From Methanobacterium petrolearium (lineage in GTDB: Archaea; Methanobacteriota; Methanobacteria; Methanobacteriales; Methanobacteriaceae): a stretch of 64,000 bases of DNA. The first letter of the stretch is position 1. Every line of letters starts with the position of its first letter. This document shows, piece after piece, positions 22,703-31,536 of this stretch. The stretch is taken from positions 1 through 64,000 of the forward strand of contig NZ_JAGGKL010000004.1 of the NCBI RefSeq assembly GCF_017873625.1. Reading direction: 5' to 3'. The translations under genes were made by a program, and so were the position numbers. The notes beneath the pieces are model-generated. The model had not been told where the DNA came from. It ran no database searches and was given only the letters and a program-made list of their open reading frames with translations.

Positions 22703-25279
22703 TCAATACCTTTTTTCGTACTCTGAACGTTTAAAAACTATTTTAAATTGGGTTCCATGGCTCCTATCCAGTTTTATATCACCATTTAACTGGATAATTA
22801 AAGTGTTAACTAGTTTTAAACCCAATGATTCTGTATTCTTGAAGTCTAAATCTTCAGGGAACCCTATACCTGTATCACTAATTTTGAGTTCATAATAATC
22901 ACCATCTTCAACAGTATCATATGTTTTGAGTGATAAAACTACTTCACCATTCATTCCTACAGGAAAAGCATGTTTTAAGCTGTTGGAGACAAGTTCACTT
23001 ATTATAAGTCCACATGGTATTGCAGTTTCAATATTTAAAACCACATCCTCCACATTGATTACTGATCTAATCCTGTCCTCAGGGATATGGTATGAATAAA
23101 ACAGTTCTGATACCAGTGTGCGAACGTAGTTATCAAATTTGATACTGGTCAAATCAGGGGATTGATACAATTTTTCATGGATCATGGCCATGGATCTAAC
23201 CCGGTTCTGACTCTCCTTTAATATATCAACTGCAACTTCATCATCAACATATTGCATTTGCAGATTAAGCAAGCTAGATATAATCTGCATATTATTTTTG
23301 ACTCTATGATGAATTTCTTTAATTAACACCTCTTTTTCTGAAACTGAATCTTTTAGCTTATCTGTGGTAATCTTCATCTCGGTTATATCTGTGGCAATGG
23401 CTAAAATTGAACAAATTTCACCCTCCTTCTCCAATGGAACCATTTTCAATTCAATCCAACTGTGACCACCCTTTTTATTGTAGATTTTACATTGAAAAAC
23501 CTGCACAGTCCGTTTTTCTATGGCAATACTGAATTTTTCCCTTTGCAACACGGCATCCTCTTCAGGGAATAGACCTAACCCTGTGAAGTCTTCACCAATC
23601 AGTTTTCCTTTAGTAACTCCCATAAAATCCAAAGCAGCATTATTCAAATCTAAAATAATACCATTTAAATCTAGGAGAATAGTGTAAGCAGGGTCTGATT
23701 CAAAAAGAGTGCGATATTTTTCTTCACTATCCCTTAATGCTTCTTCCATTTCTTTACGTGCTTGAACTGGATGAGTGGTAACCACTACACCTTCCACACC
23801 AGGAACATCGATCATGTTCTGGGAAATAGTCTCGACTGAGAGATAGTCCCCATCAGCCTTTTGAATCCGGAATTCAGTTGGAATTCCTGGATTACGATCC
23901 TGGTAAACTTCGTCCAGGTCTTCTTTAACCTGGGCACGATCATCAGGATGTATGAAATCCAGGGGATCTTTACCAATGAAAAACCCTTTTGGATAGCCTA
24001 AAATACGTTGTGAAGAATGAGAATCGAAGATTATGTGCCCTTCACTGTCCAGTATGCGGATGATATCTGTTGAGTTATAGATCAAGGCTCGGAATTTTTC
24101 TTCACTTTGCTTTAGAACTTTTTCAGAATTCTTTCGTTCTGATATATCACGGATAAAAGTCTCCAGACCCTGAATTTGTTTCTGATCATCCCAGTAGAAT
24201 TGGGAATTTATTGATGCCCAGAATGATGTGCCATCTTTCTTACGGCCTTTTTCTTCAAAATCCCCTACCTTTCCCTGTTTTTTTATTTTTTCAAGAATTA
24301 TAATTCTGTTTTCAGGATTTTCAAATAATGATTCAGTGGGGATGCCTATCATTTCATTGGGGAAATTATATCCATACATCTTTGCCGCAGATGGGCTTGC
24401 CATTAATATGTTTCCATCCATATCCGATTGTATATATGCATCCTGAAGATTTTCAAGGATATTGCGGAACTTTGCTTCATTGGTTTTTAATTCAAGTTCT
24501 GCCTCTTTACGATCTGTAACATCTTCAAGAGTTTCTATTGCTCCGGTAACTTCTCCTTTAAAATTTTTGATAGTTGTGGCAGTGAAGTATAACCATTTGC
24601 CTCCCTTACCTACCCTCGGAAAAAAATCAGTTCCTTCATATGCTCCTTCTAATACTTCAGATTTCTCATAGTTACCATGATACCACTGTGAAAGATCTTC
24701 TAAATCACCATCCCGGAGCAAATCAACCATACATGGCCTTTTTTCATCATAAAAAGCTTTCCAGTGATTTTTAGTCCCAACAATCTCCTCAGCCTTAATT
24801 CCACTGTATTTTTCCAGTGATTTGTTCCAGTAGATAACTTCATGATTTTTATCCAAAACAAACTGGGGAATAGGAGAGCCATGTATTATTCCCCTCAATC
24901 GTTGCTCAACTTCATGCTTGGAAATGGCCAATTCTATTGTATTTTTAAGAATTAATGGATCAAAAGGTTTTATTAAATATCCATAGGGTCCTGTGAATTT
25001 AGCTCTTTCAATGGTAGACTCTTCAGAATGAGCAGTTAAATATATTATTGGTATGTCGAGTGATTTTATTTCTGATGCAACATCAATACCATTTATTTGT
25101 CCATTTAAAACTATGTCCAATAAAATAATATCAGGGATAATCTCTTTCGCCTTCAAAATAGCTTCTTCACCATAAGCAGCAACATAAGGTACCTGGTAAC
25201 CATAAGCTTCCAAAGTTCTCTTGATGTCTAAGGCTTCTATGCTTTCATCCTCTACCAATAGGATTTTAACATCAGGCAT
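22703..25279 (-). CDS. Receiver-PAS(4)-histidine kinase (HisKA_2 type)
   Basis: Cytosolic sensor kinase of 858 residues. Receiver at 1-118 with D55 (DIILLDIVLNG) and the lysine in YLIKPFDP. Four PAS domains follow (starting near GIIHGSPIPQFVLD, KFRNILENLQDAYI, KFRALIYNSTDIIR, KYRTLFESDPAYTI). The HisKA_2 dimerisation helix IHHRVKNNMQIISSLLNLQ carries the phosphohistidine, and the HATPase has the N-box ELVSNSLKHAF, DTGIGFPEDL, and SLGLKLV. No membrane segments, so it senses internal signals or cofactors via PAS. Receiver at the N-terminus rather than the C-terminus is the common archaeal arrangement. Confidence 0.92.
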   Translation of the reverse strand: MPDVKILLVEDESIEALDIKRTLEAYGYQVPYVAAYGEEAILKAKEIIPDIILLDIVLNGQINGIDVASEIKSLDIPIIYLTAHSEESTIERAKFTGPYGYLIKPFDPLILKNTIELAISKHEVEQRLRGIIHGSPIPQFVLDKNHEVIYWNKSLEKYSGIKAEEIVGTKNHWKAFYDEKRPCMVDLLRDGDLEDLSQWYHGNYEKSEVLEGAYEGTDFFPRVGKGGKWLYFTATTIKNFKGEVTGAIETLEDVTDRKEAELELKTNEAKFRNILENLQDAYIQSDMDGNILMASPSAAKMYGYNFPNEMIGIPTESLFENPENRIIILEKIKKQGKVGDFEEKGRKKDGTSFWASINSQFYWDDQKQIQGLETFIRDISERKNSEKVLKQSEEKFRALIYNSTDIIRILDSEGHIIFDSHSSQRILGYPKGFFIGKDPLDFIHPDDRAQVKEDLDEVYQDRNPGIPTEFRIQKADGDYLSVETISQNMIDVPGVEGVVVTTHPVQARKEMEEALRDSEEKYRTLFESDPAYTILLDLNGIILDLNNAALDFMGVTKGKLIGEDFTGLGLFPEEDAVLQREKFSIAIEKRTVQVFQCKIYNKKGGHSWIELKMVPLEKEGEICSILAIATDITEMKITTDKLKDSVSEKEVLIKEIHHRVKNNMQIISSLLNLQMQYVDDEVAVDILKESQNRVRSMAMIHEKLYQSPDLTSIKFDNYVRTLVSELFYSYHIPEDRIRSVINVEDVVLNIETAIPCGLIISELVSNSLKHAFPVGMNGEVVLSLKTYDTVEDGDYYELKISDTGIGFPEDLDFKNTESLGLKLVNTLIIQLNGDIKLDRSHGTQFKIVFKRSEYEKRY

Positions 25280-25342
25280 TCCATCCCCTTACTGATTTAT
25301 GTAGTTAAAGGTATTTGTTTTTAGTGGAAAAAATATTATCAT

Positions 25343-25534
25343 TTAAAAATTTTCATGTTTCACTGCATCCTCAGGGCAGTTATCCACACACATACCACAG
25401 AGTATGCAGTTTTCGGTATCTTTCACTATGGGAATAAAATCATCATCCTCCTGTTGGAATATTCCCACCGGACAGTTGGTCACACAGGTCCCACACTTAG
25501 AACATAAATCTGGATGGATTTTTATATCAGGCAT
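25343..25534 (-). CDS. 2[4Fe-4S] ferredoxin
   Basis: Small electron carrier, 63 residues from ATG 25534 (MPDIKIHPDLC); an in-frame TTG at 25549 is rejected because GTGGGGAAAAG precedes the ATG. Two clusters are complete: CSKCGTCVTNCP at residues 11-22 and CILCGMCVDNCP in the second half. Not obviously tied to a neighbouring oxidoreductase; the upstream histidine kinase gene is on the same strand, 64 bp away after the ferredoxin stop. Confidence 0.92.
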   Translation of the reverse strand: MPDIKIHPDLCSKCGTCVTNCPVGIFQQEDDDFIPIVKDTENCILCGMCVDNCPEDAVKHENF

Positions 25535-25549
25535 TTCTTTTCCCCACAA

Positions 25550-26019
25550 AAATGAGATGGGTTAATTTAGTTAAAATAGGTTTTCACTTAGTAATCTACC
25601 AATTAATGGATTTATTACCCGTAACTAACATCACTCCACCCATCGGGAATATGCCAAAAATGGAAATTTGACAAAATAGGTATTTTTCGATTCTCCCATA
25701 TAGGCTGAGTAGTGAAAATAGGACCATTTCTCTGATTATTCATTTTTATCATAAAGTTATGATAAATTCCATCATGAATTCTGCAGATATTGATATTCAA
25801 ATAATCCATCAAGAAGATAGTATTCTATTTACCCACCATTCTGTTATGTATCATCATTGATGGCAAAAATTTGTAGGTTATCAAGAAACTGTTCTAGTTA
25901 TATCCAAAAAATTAGTTATATCCGAAAAATTCTTTGATGTTATTGAGGAATGGTCTGAAGTTATCCTAGAAAATTTCTTCAACTGGGTTTCAGTTCATTA
26001 GTTTATACAACATATGATC
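25550..26019. other. Intergenic region without a supported gene
   Basis: About 470 bp, AT-rich, containing short reiterated pieces such as TTAGTTATATCC written twice near 25895-25925. A 65-codon minus-strand frame at 25615-25812 is very rich in Asn, Ile, His and Trp and has no ribosome binding site; I do not accept it. Confidence 0.45.
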
Positions 26020-26080
26020 ATATTCGCAAGTATACCATCAGGATGTTCACAAGTATAAGATCATGATATTCGCAAGTATA
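26020..26080. repeat. Three 23-bp tandem repeats
   Basis: The core ATATTCGCAAGTATA occurs at 26020-26034 and 26066-26080, with a variant (ATGTTCACAAGTATA) at 26043-26057. The spacing is exactly 23 bp each time. The array lies directly beside the 3' end of the 130-residue gene. Too short and too few for a CRISPR. Confidence 0.65.
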
Positions 26081-26097
26081 TGATTTGATGTTTGCAT

Positions 26098-26490
26098 CTA
26101 GTCCTGAATGAATTCAATCACAACTCCAGTTAATTCTTCCAGTGATTGTACAAATTCCCGAAATGTGGAAGGGTAACTGTTAGCACCGTAAGATTCAATT
26201 CTCAAATCATCGTACATGATGTGTATTTCCCATTCATCCCCTTCCAGGCAAGCATCCAAACAGGTCATAATGTATTGCTCATACCAGTCCCAGATTTTTA
26301 TGTCATCCATACGGTGCCAGAAATCCAGCCATTCACTGGTATTGGGAGTTATATTTTCCTGTATATCCAGCTGATCATCTGAAAATTGTTTTAAAACTAG
26401 ATGATTATCATCCCATTTTAAATTAAACAGATAATTTCTATTTTTATTTTCATAACTTACCATGAATTGGTTTGGATGGGATTCTTTCAT
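26098..26490 (-). CDS. Hypothetical protein, 130 residues, Trp/Asp-rich
   Basis: No named family recognised. A beta-rich N-terminal half (NQFMVSYENKNRNYLFNLKWDDNHLVLKQF) is followed by WLDFWHRMDDIKIWDWYEQY and a C-terminal WEIHIMYDDLRIESYGANSYPSTF...LEELTG. The last part resembles the 'SYGSNAYP...F' motif seen in many small bacterial proteins of unknown or immunity-like role; this is a weak resemblance. No membrane segment. Third in a minus-strand cluster of unknown genes; 60 bp after the 383-residue gene. Confidence 0.7.
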   Translation of the reverse strand: MKESHPNQFMVSYENKNRNYLFNLKWDDNHLVLKQFSDDQLDIQENITPNTSEWLDFWHRMDDIKIWDWYEQYIMTCLDACLEGDEWEIHIMYDDLRIESYGANSYPSTFREFVQSLEELTGVVIEFIQD

Positions 26491-26550
26491 CTTATAATCA
26501 CCTGATTATCAGTAATGTGAAATTTCATAGGCGACTGAATAATCAAGGAT

Positions 26551-27702
26551 CTATTTCTCATATTTTCCAAAAAACTCATCCCATTTTTCCTTTCCAAAGA
26601 TGCTTATGAATTTTTCTTTATCTTCAGAAGAATACTGGAATGCTTCCGGTCTTTTGTACCTTTTTTCGGCATTTATAATTTCTGATTGATGTATTAACTC
26701 AGGATCTGGTTTATTTGATGGAACACAATAGGAGTATGTCTTTTTTATGAGTTCCAGGCGTTCATCTGAGTACCAGACTCGGTTAGCTGCATATTCATTC
26801 CGGAAGGTTTCATGGGTAAATACATCATCCCAGACCATTTGGAAGTAATCCTGGAAGATTTTCTCCCTGGCCTTGAGAATTCCGGGGTTACATTCCTGGG
26901 TGCGCTTAATATTTTTCATGGTATATGTTTTGCCCCTCAGATCTGCCCAACGTTCATCGTAGGGTGCGAAGCTGCAGAAGGAGTCCAGCCAGTCATAAAC
27001 ATTTTCAAGCATCTTCTCCCATAAGCGTGTAATTATGTTCCATTGGTTAATACGAGGAGCATACTCCCAATCGATTTTTTGTCTTTCCAATCCAAATTCA
27101 AAGCTATCAGCCACCTGAAATGGTGAACGGGACGCCAGTTCATCGTGGACTTTTAGGATCTTATCGTGTTTTTCCACCTCAAGTGGCAGGTGCATGAATT
27201 CAGCAAAGGTTTTATCAGAAATTATGGCTTTTCTAGCAACTATATCTCCCTCCATCGCCTTGTAAAGTCTCTTTTCCTCTGCAATTCTTAAAAACACAGG
27301 GTAGGATACTCCTGATTTTCCAAGTTCAATTAACTCTTCAATGGGGGCTTTTAAGATTTCATAGTTAGGATGATCCTCTAAAGTTTTTATTGCATTCTCA
27401 TAGGCTTGCAATGTTTTTTCCAGGAGCAGTTCATCTCCCCCGCCAGCTGAGTATTCTTCTTTGACCATGCCCGAGATGGTTTCTGAGTAAGCGTTACTAA
27501 ACTCGATAAACAGGTTTTCTGTGGTTAGTTTTGCTGTGAAATCCATAATATCATCAGTTTCCTGGGCCAATGCTTCCATTCTGTTTAAAGCTTCACTCAT
27601 GGCCTGGAATGATTCGCCTTCTGCTCCTTTCTCTTCCATCTCCCTGTACATATTACGGTAGGTGTCCAGGATGGAATCTGCCATTGCTTTATCCACAGGC
27701 AT
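26551..27702 (-). CDS. Hypothetical helical protein, 383 residues
   Basis: Family not recognised. Almost entirely alpha-helical and acidic, with many Glu, Lys and aromatic residues. Noticeable segments are INQWNIITRLWEKMLENVYDWLDSFCSFAPYDERWADLRG and the C-terminal FISIFGKEKWDEFFGKYEK. No signal peptide, membrane helix, nucleotide-binding loop or Cys cluster. ATG 27702 has a GGGGGAT site that overlaps the end of the preceding gene; the two coding regions are 2 bp apart, so they are translationally coupled and probably act together. Confidence 0.75.
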   Translation of the reverse strand: MPVDKAMADSILDTYRNMYREMEEKGAEGESFQAMSEALNRMEALAQETDDIMDFTAKLTTENLFIEFSNAYSETISGMVKEEYSAGGGDELLLEKTLQAYENAIKTLEDHPNYEILKAPIEELIELGKSGVSYPVFLRIAEEKRLYKAMEGDIVARKAIISDKTFAEFMHLPLEVEKHDKILKVHDELASRSPFQVADSFEFGLERQKIDWEYAPRINQWNIITRLWEKMLENVYDWLDSFCSFAPYDERWADLRGKTYTMKNIKRTQECNPGILKAREKIFQDYFQMVWDDVFTHETFRNEYAANRVWYSDERLELIKKTYSYCVPSNKPDPELIHQSEIINAEKRYKRPEAFQYSSEDKEKFISIFGKEKWDEFFGKYEK

Positions 27703-27704
27703 GT

Positions 27705-28373
27705 TTAGATCCCCCTGTAGGTTTTGAACTGTTCTATTCTCTTTTTTAGGATTTCATCAGGTATGGGGATTAGTCTGCGGTGTCTTTCCTCCCATATGAG
27801 GTCAAAGTTGTACTGCCAGTGGGGATCCCATTTATGGGCATTGGGAACCACTGATTCTATCCAATCTTCCTGGCCCATATTGAGAAGTTCCTGGGGATAA
27901 TCCTGGTTGATCTCCTTTTTCCATTCATCAGGTACCTCTGCAGACTGGAAAACCTCTATTTCCTCTAAAGCTAATAGATCATAGTAAATGTATTCTGTTA
28001 AAAGATCCAGAGTGATCTCAATACTTACTTCGCCCTCAATCTCAGAAACAGTGTCTGTCAGTTCCAGGTCAGTTTTAACTGTATCAATAATATCAAGAAT
28101 TCTTAATGGTGCGTGTAAACGTATTTTTTCTTTTAATTCCAGGTATAATTTTTTCCTTGCTGTTTCCTGGTCTTTAACAAGGGCTATTGCGTTTTCAACA
28201 GCCAAATTCCCTTCTTCTACCTTGCGGCCAAATTCATCCAGGTTCTCTGAATTGGCTATTGCATCGTATAATGCCTTTTCAGACTGGTAGGAGTATGGAT
28301 ACAGGTGGTTGTCCTCATATTTCTTCAATCTTGCCTTATAATATTCCATGTATTCTTGATGTGTTTTTTCCAA
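27705..28373 (-). CDS. Hypothetical helical protein, 222 residues
   Basis: Family not recognised. Helical and acidic, with a Tyr-rich N-terminus (HQEYMEYYKARLKKYEDNHLYPYSY) and a C-terminal part with WDPHWQYNFDLIWEERHRRLIP. Start is TTG at 28373 with a strong GGAGGGG site; no ATG is available at this place. It is the first gene of a three-gene minus-strand cluster with the 383- and 130-residue proteins. The 383-residue partner has a similar composition and similar Trp-centred C-terminal segments, so the two might be distantly related. Confidence 0.72.
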   Translation of the reverse strand: MEKTHQEYMEYYKARLKKYEDNHLYPYSYQSEKALYDAIANSENLDEFGRKVEEGNLAVENAIALVKDQETARKKLYLELKEKIRLHAPLRILDIIDTVKTDLELTDTVSEIEGEVSIEITLDLLTEYIYYDLLALEEIEVFQSAEVPDEWKKEINQDYPQELLNMGQEDWIESVVPNAHKWDPHWQYNFDLIWEERHRRLIPIPDEILKKRIEQFKTYRGI

Positions 28374-28496
28374 TTTAGCCCCTCCTTAGTTTAGTTTATC
28401 TATGCTTCATTAAAATAAGCATTCCCATTGGTGTAACATCTCCTATGTTTGAAGCGGATTTCCATTGAACTACAAATTCATCCAATGAGATTGTTA

Positions 28497-29234
28497 TTAA
28501 AATAAGAGTTTCTCGGGATTATCCTGGCACATAATGGTTATTTCTCTCCAGGAAATCCCATGTTTTAACATACTGTTAATCATCATCTGCATCCCCAGTA
28601 CTGGGCTGGGATTGTGTTTCTGGCCGAAATCTGTGGCCAGGATGCAATGTTTGCTTCCCACTTCCTTTATGGTCTCTACCATAATCAGAGGGTCGAGTCT
28701 ATCATGTTGCGGCATGGTGGCTACCCAGCAGTGCTCCAGGTATGCTTGACGAGCCATTTCTTTTTGTTCATCCAGAGATGCTCCCACCACACTGGTAAGG
28801 GGATGGTTTATCAATATTTTTTCTACACCTATACTGCGGCACTCATCCAAAACACAGAATATGTCCGGTGGTTTTAAATGGCCTGTGGCCAGAACCAGAT
28901 TATGTTCCTTTACATGATGTAATATATCCTGCAAGGGTTCTTGTTCTATTCTAATATCATGATGGTGGATGGTGGGTAACCAGACTATTTTACCACCCAT
29001 CAAAGCAGCGGTCCTAACTGCATCCTGGTTTAATCCACCCGCAGGAAGGTTTAGTGTGACACCACCCCAAACCGGGAACCCGGTTAATCTACGCACCAGG
29101 TAAGCCCTGCCAACAGTGGATTCTACATGGGATTTAAGTACAATGGCCTTCATTCCACTTTTTTTAGCGTCCAGAGCTGCTTCATAATCATCTAAGAGCC
29201 TTGGTTTTACATCAGGGTTGGTGTGGATATGCAT
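28497..29234 (-). CDS. DUF6282-like amidohydrolase-type protein
   Basis: TIM-barrel metal-dependent hydrolase type, substrate unknown. Seen in 245 residues: N-terminal MHIHTNPD metal site, KSHVESTVGRAYLVRR, PTIHHHD near the middle, LATGHLKPPD, NHPL, and ATDFGQKHNPSP with the late Asp. Odd: the frame remains open upstream of the ATG and encodes ILKGIID before MHIHT, which is the normal start of this family, yet no ATG, GTG or TTG occurs there. A GGGGAG site precedes a CTG codon at about 29274-29276. The true start may be a non-standard codon, or the gene may be slightly truncated. Confidence 0.75.
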   Translation of the reverse strand: MHIHTNPDVKPRLLDDYEAALDAKKSGMKAIVLKSHVESTVGRAYLVRRLTGFPVWGGVTLNLPAGGLNQDAVRTAALMGGKIVWLPTIHHHDIRIEQEPLQDILHHVKEHNLVLATGHLKPPDIFCVLDECRSIGVEKILINHPLTSVVGASLDEQKEMARQAYLEHCWVATMPQHDRLDPLIMVETIKEVGSKHCILATDFGQKHNPSPVLGMQMMINSMLKHGISWREITIMCQDNPEKLLF

Positions 29235-29382
29235 ATCAATGATGCCCTTGAGAATACCATTTTCCGGATTTTTCAGCCTAAACTCCCCTTAAAACATTTT
29301 CTAGTTTGATAGGTCCATATGGCACACTTTTCGGGTGTTCCCAAATGAAAGTTAATTTCTTGCGTGTTTTTACTTGCAAAAT

Positions 29383-29919
29383 TCATTTTTTGCGTGTTTC
29401 TTCGTACAAATTTGCTCCGGTGGAGTCCATTGCAACTATCAACGGGCCAAAGTTTTCAACTTCCAGTTCCCAGATAGCTTCAGGCACACCCAGATCCAGC
29501 CAATGCACTCCTTTAACTTTGTTCACTGAACTAACATACAAAGCAGCACAGCCTCCAACTGCCGCCAGGAAAACAGCTCCATTTCGTTTTAGTGCTTCAG
29601 AAGTTCCATCATCCATGCCCCCTTTTCCAATTACAGCCAGTGCACCTTTGTCCAGAATTTCTGCCTGATAAGGATTCATTCGGGTGCTGGTGGTTGGGCC
29701 CACTGCCACCATCTCATAATCATCATCATGCCGTCTTATTATGGGTCCAGCATGGAATATAACCGCCCCATCCAGGATGACTGGTGATCCCTCCTGGATC
29801 ATGCGCTGGTGAGCACTGTCTCTAGCCGTGTAAATGGTTCCGGATATATAAACTGAGTCTTTAATTCTTAATTTCCGAGTTTCTTCTCTATTTAAGGGTG
29901 TTTTGAGATTGAATATCAT
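29383..29919 (-). CDS. Fumarate hydratase (class I), beta subunit
   Basis: C-terminal domain subunit of the two-part iron-sulfur fumarase (or L-tartrate dehydratase). The 178-residue product has LRIKDSVYISGTIYTARDSAHQR, GPTTSTRMNPYQAEIL, VIGKGGMDDGT, and AAVGGCAALY. In methanogens it works in the reductive partial TCA cycle, making fumarate from malate; pycA in this window supplies the oxaloacetate. The alpha subunit is not adjacent. Tartrate dehydratase beta is the main alternative. Confidence 0.88.
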   Translation of the reverse strand: MIFNLKTPLNREETRKLRIKDSVYISGTIYTARDSAHQRMIQEGSPVILDGAVIFHAGPIIRRHDDDYEMVAVGPTTSTRMNPYQAEILDKGALAVIGKGGMDDGTSEALKRNGAVFLAAVGGCAALYVSSVNKVKGVHWLDLGVPEAIWELEVENFGPLIVAMDSTGANLYEETRKK

Positions 29920-30082
29920 AGTGCACCATACAAAATTTTTATTCTAACTCTGAGCAATGAAATGAAAACTTTCGTTGACTTATGCTGTTACAGAAACATT
30001 ATTTTCAATGTATCAATCTAATATATCCATTTAGTACAAATATTATCTTTTTTAAATAGGTTATAAAAACAAGTAATTTCTA

Positions 30083-30682
30083 TCAAATAAAATATGAATT
30101 TATCACTGCAATTGAAAGAATAGCAAGTAAAATGATAATTATCACACTTAACAAAAAGGTGGGGTCTGTCTGGTTATAAAAACTGAAAATTCTATCTATA
30201 AATGTTTGATTTTTGACACTGGCCCTTTTTTTGGCAATATTACTCATTAAACGTTCTTCTTCCAGGACAACATTAAAATATTCCTTTTTTCTGCTTACAT
30301 CTGAATCGTTTTTTTTATTAGATTCGTTTCCTAGAAGATTATTATCTAGAATATCCCATAAACTCTCTTCTTTCTGCGTATTTTCTATGAAATCATCGTC
30401 CATTTGAACTTTAGGGAAAATGTTCAGTAAATTTTCCCTCCTTTCCAATATTCTGGCTTGAAATTGATCTAAGGCTTTTTTGTTCTGGTTAAGGTTGCTG
30501 ATCTTTTGATCCAATTCTTTTCTGGTTTTACAAAATTCTAATGGATTACCACACTCACATTTAGCAAAATCACGATGAGATTCACTATTTTTGAGTTTGT
30601 AATGTCCCCCACAGTGATTGCAAAAGAGATAACCATTCTCAATGATCACTGTTTTGGATGATTTTTTCCCATTTAAAACCAT
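30083..30682 (-). CDS. Zinc-ribbon, coiled-coil, C-terminally membrane-anchored protein
   Basis: No named family recognised. Domain order in 199 residues: zinc ribbon at about 20-50 (LFCNHCGGHYKL...KCECGNPLEFC), coiled-coil region ~53-90, acidic/Asn-rich linker, then a single hydrophobic helix near the C-terminus (FLLSVIIIILLAILSIAVI) with a five-residue tail. This is a tail-anchored arrangement with the zinc ribbon in the cytosol. Solitary gene between long spacers. Confidence 0.7.
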   Translation of the reverse strand: MVLNGKKSSKTVIIENGYLFCNHCGGHYKLKNSESHRDFAKCECGNPLEFCKTRKELDQKISNLNQNKKALDQFQARILERRENLLNIFPKVQMDDDFIENTQKEESLWDILDNNLLGNESNKKNDSDVSRKKEYFNVVLEEERLMSNIAKKRASVKNQTFIDRIFSFYNQTDPTFLLSVIIIILLAILSIAVINSYFI

Positions 30683-31471
30683 GAAAACACCTTAACCCCT
30701 TTTTATCATATTTTCAGTATAAACATTTCCTAAGACCAATTACATGAAAAAGGGGAAATAATGGCAGTATGTTATTTTCCATGCACGTACATCTATTGCC
30801 TTTTTTAGTTTACAGTAACTTTTATAATTTGATATAAATTAATCTTTTTGTATTTTTAACGGTTTTTTTAAAAGATCAATTCATGCCCCCCTTCAGTGAA
30901 AAACATGAACAACGATAATAGGTTCTATTATGATCATTTATGTTCACAGAATAAGATATCCTGAAAACTATAATACAATAAAAAGATAAATTTAACAAAA
31001 GATCATGAAATAATTTAGTTATTCCTGCTAATTTTAAAGATGGGTTAAGCTGATGTTTTAAAGGAAGAATGATAGTCATATACCTTTACATTACATTACA
31101 TTTCTTTAGTTTACAATACATGTAACTGAACTTCTTGAGATTTAAAAAAAATCCCGAAAAAATTAATCAAATTCTGTTAAACCCTTAGAAAAAATGCAAT
31201 ATTCTACTGCTAACATCAATAGCAAAATAATAGTAATACTATTTAATATATATTTAATATAAATTTTTGGTTAACTATTCTTCCATTAACAGCTACCACT
31301 TTTGACAATAGAAATAAAAGCATTCTCGCTGGTTTACCCAATTTAGACTCCTTTAACTAAAAAACCATTTCTTTATGGTGAAAAAAGCAATGAAATAATA
31401 AGAAATAATATAACAATGTTAGAATAATCCCACAATAACTTCAAATAAGAACTATAAATAAAAATAAGAGA
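30683..31471. other. Long AT-rich intergenic region
   Basis: About 790 bp with no supported gene. Several TATA-like runs and poly-A/T tracts are present. A 67-codon minus-strand frame (30876-31079) lacks a ribosome binding site and is not accepted. The right part contains the promoter of the DUF2070 gene (TATA-like CTATAAATA at 31452-31460). Confidence 0.5.
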
Positions 31472-31485
31472 CTTAATATATTAAG
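31472..31485. promoter_or_regulatory. 14-bp perfect palindrome in the DUF2070 promoter
   Basis: CTTAATATATTAAG reads the same on both strands, 52 bp before the ATG at 31537 and about 12 bp after the TATA-like element. Candidate operator near the transcription start. Confidence 0.5.
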
Positions 31486-31536
31486 TTCATTAACATTTAC
31501 ATTCTGAGTATTTTCAGATTAAATTAGAGGTGACTT

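Noticed and set aside
25615..25812. 65-codon minus-strand frame
   Set aside because: Asn/Ile-rich, no initiation signal and no protein-like pattern.
30876..31079. 67-codon minus-strand frame
   Set aside because: No ribosome binding site, AT-driven composition and no resemblance to known proteins.
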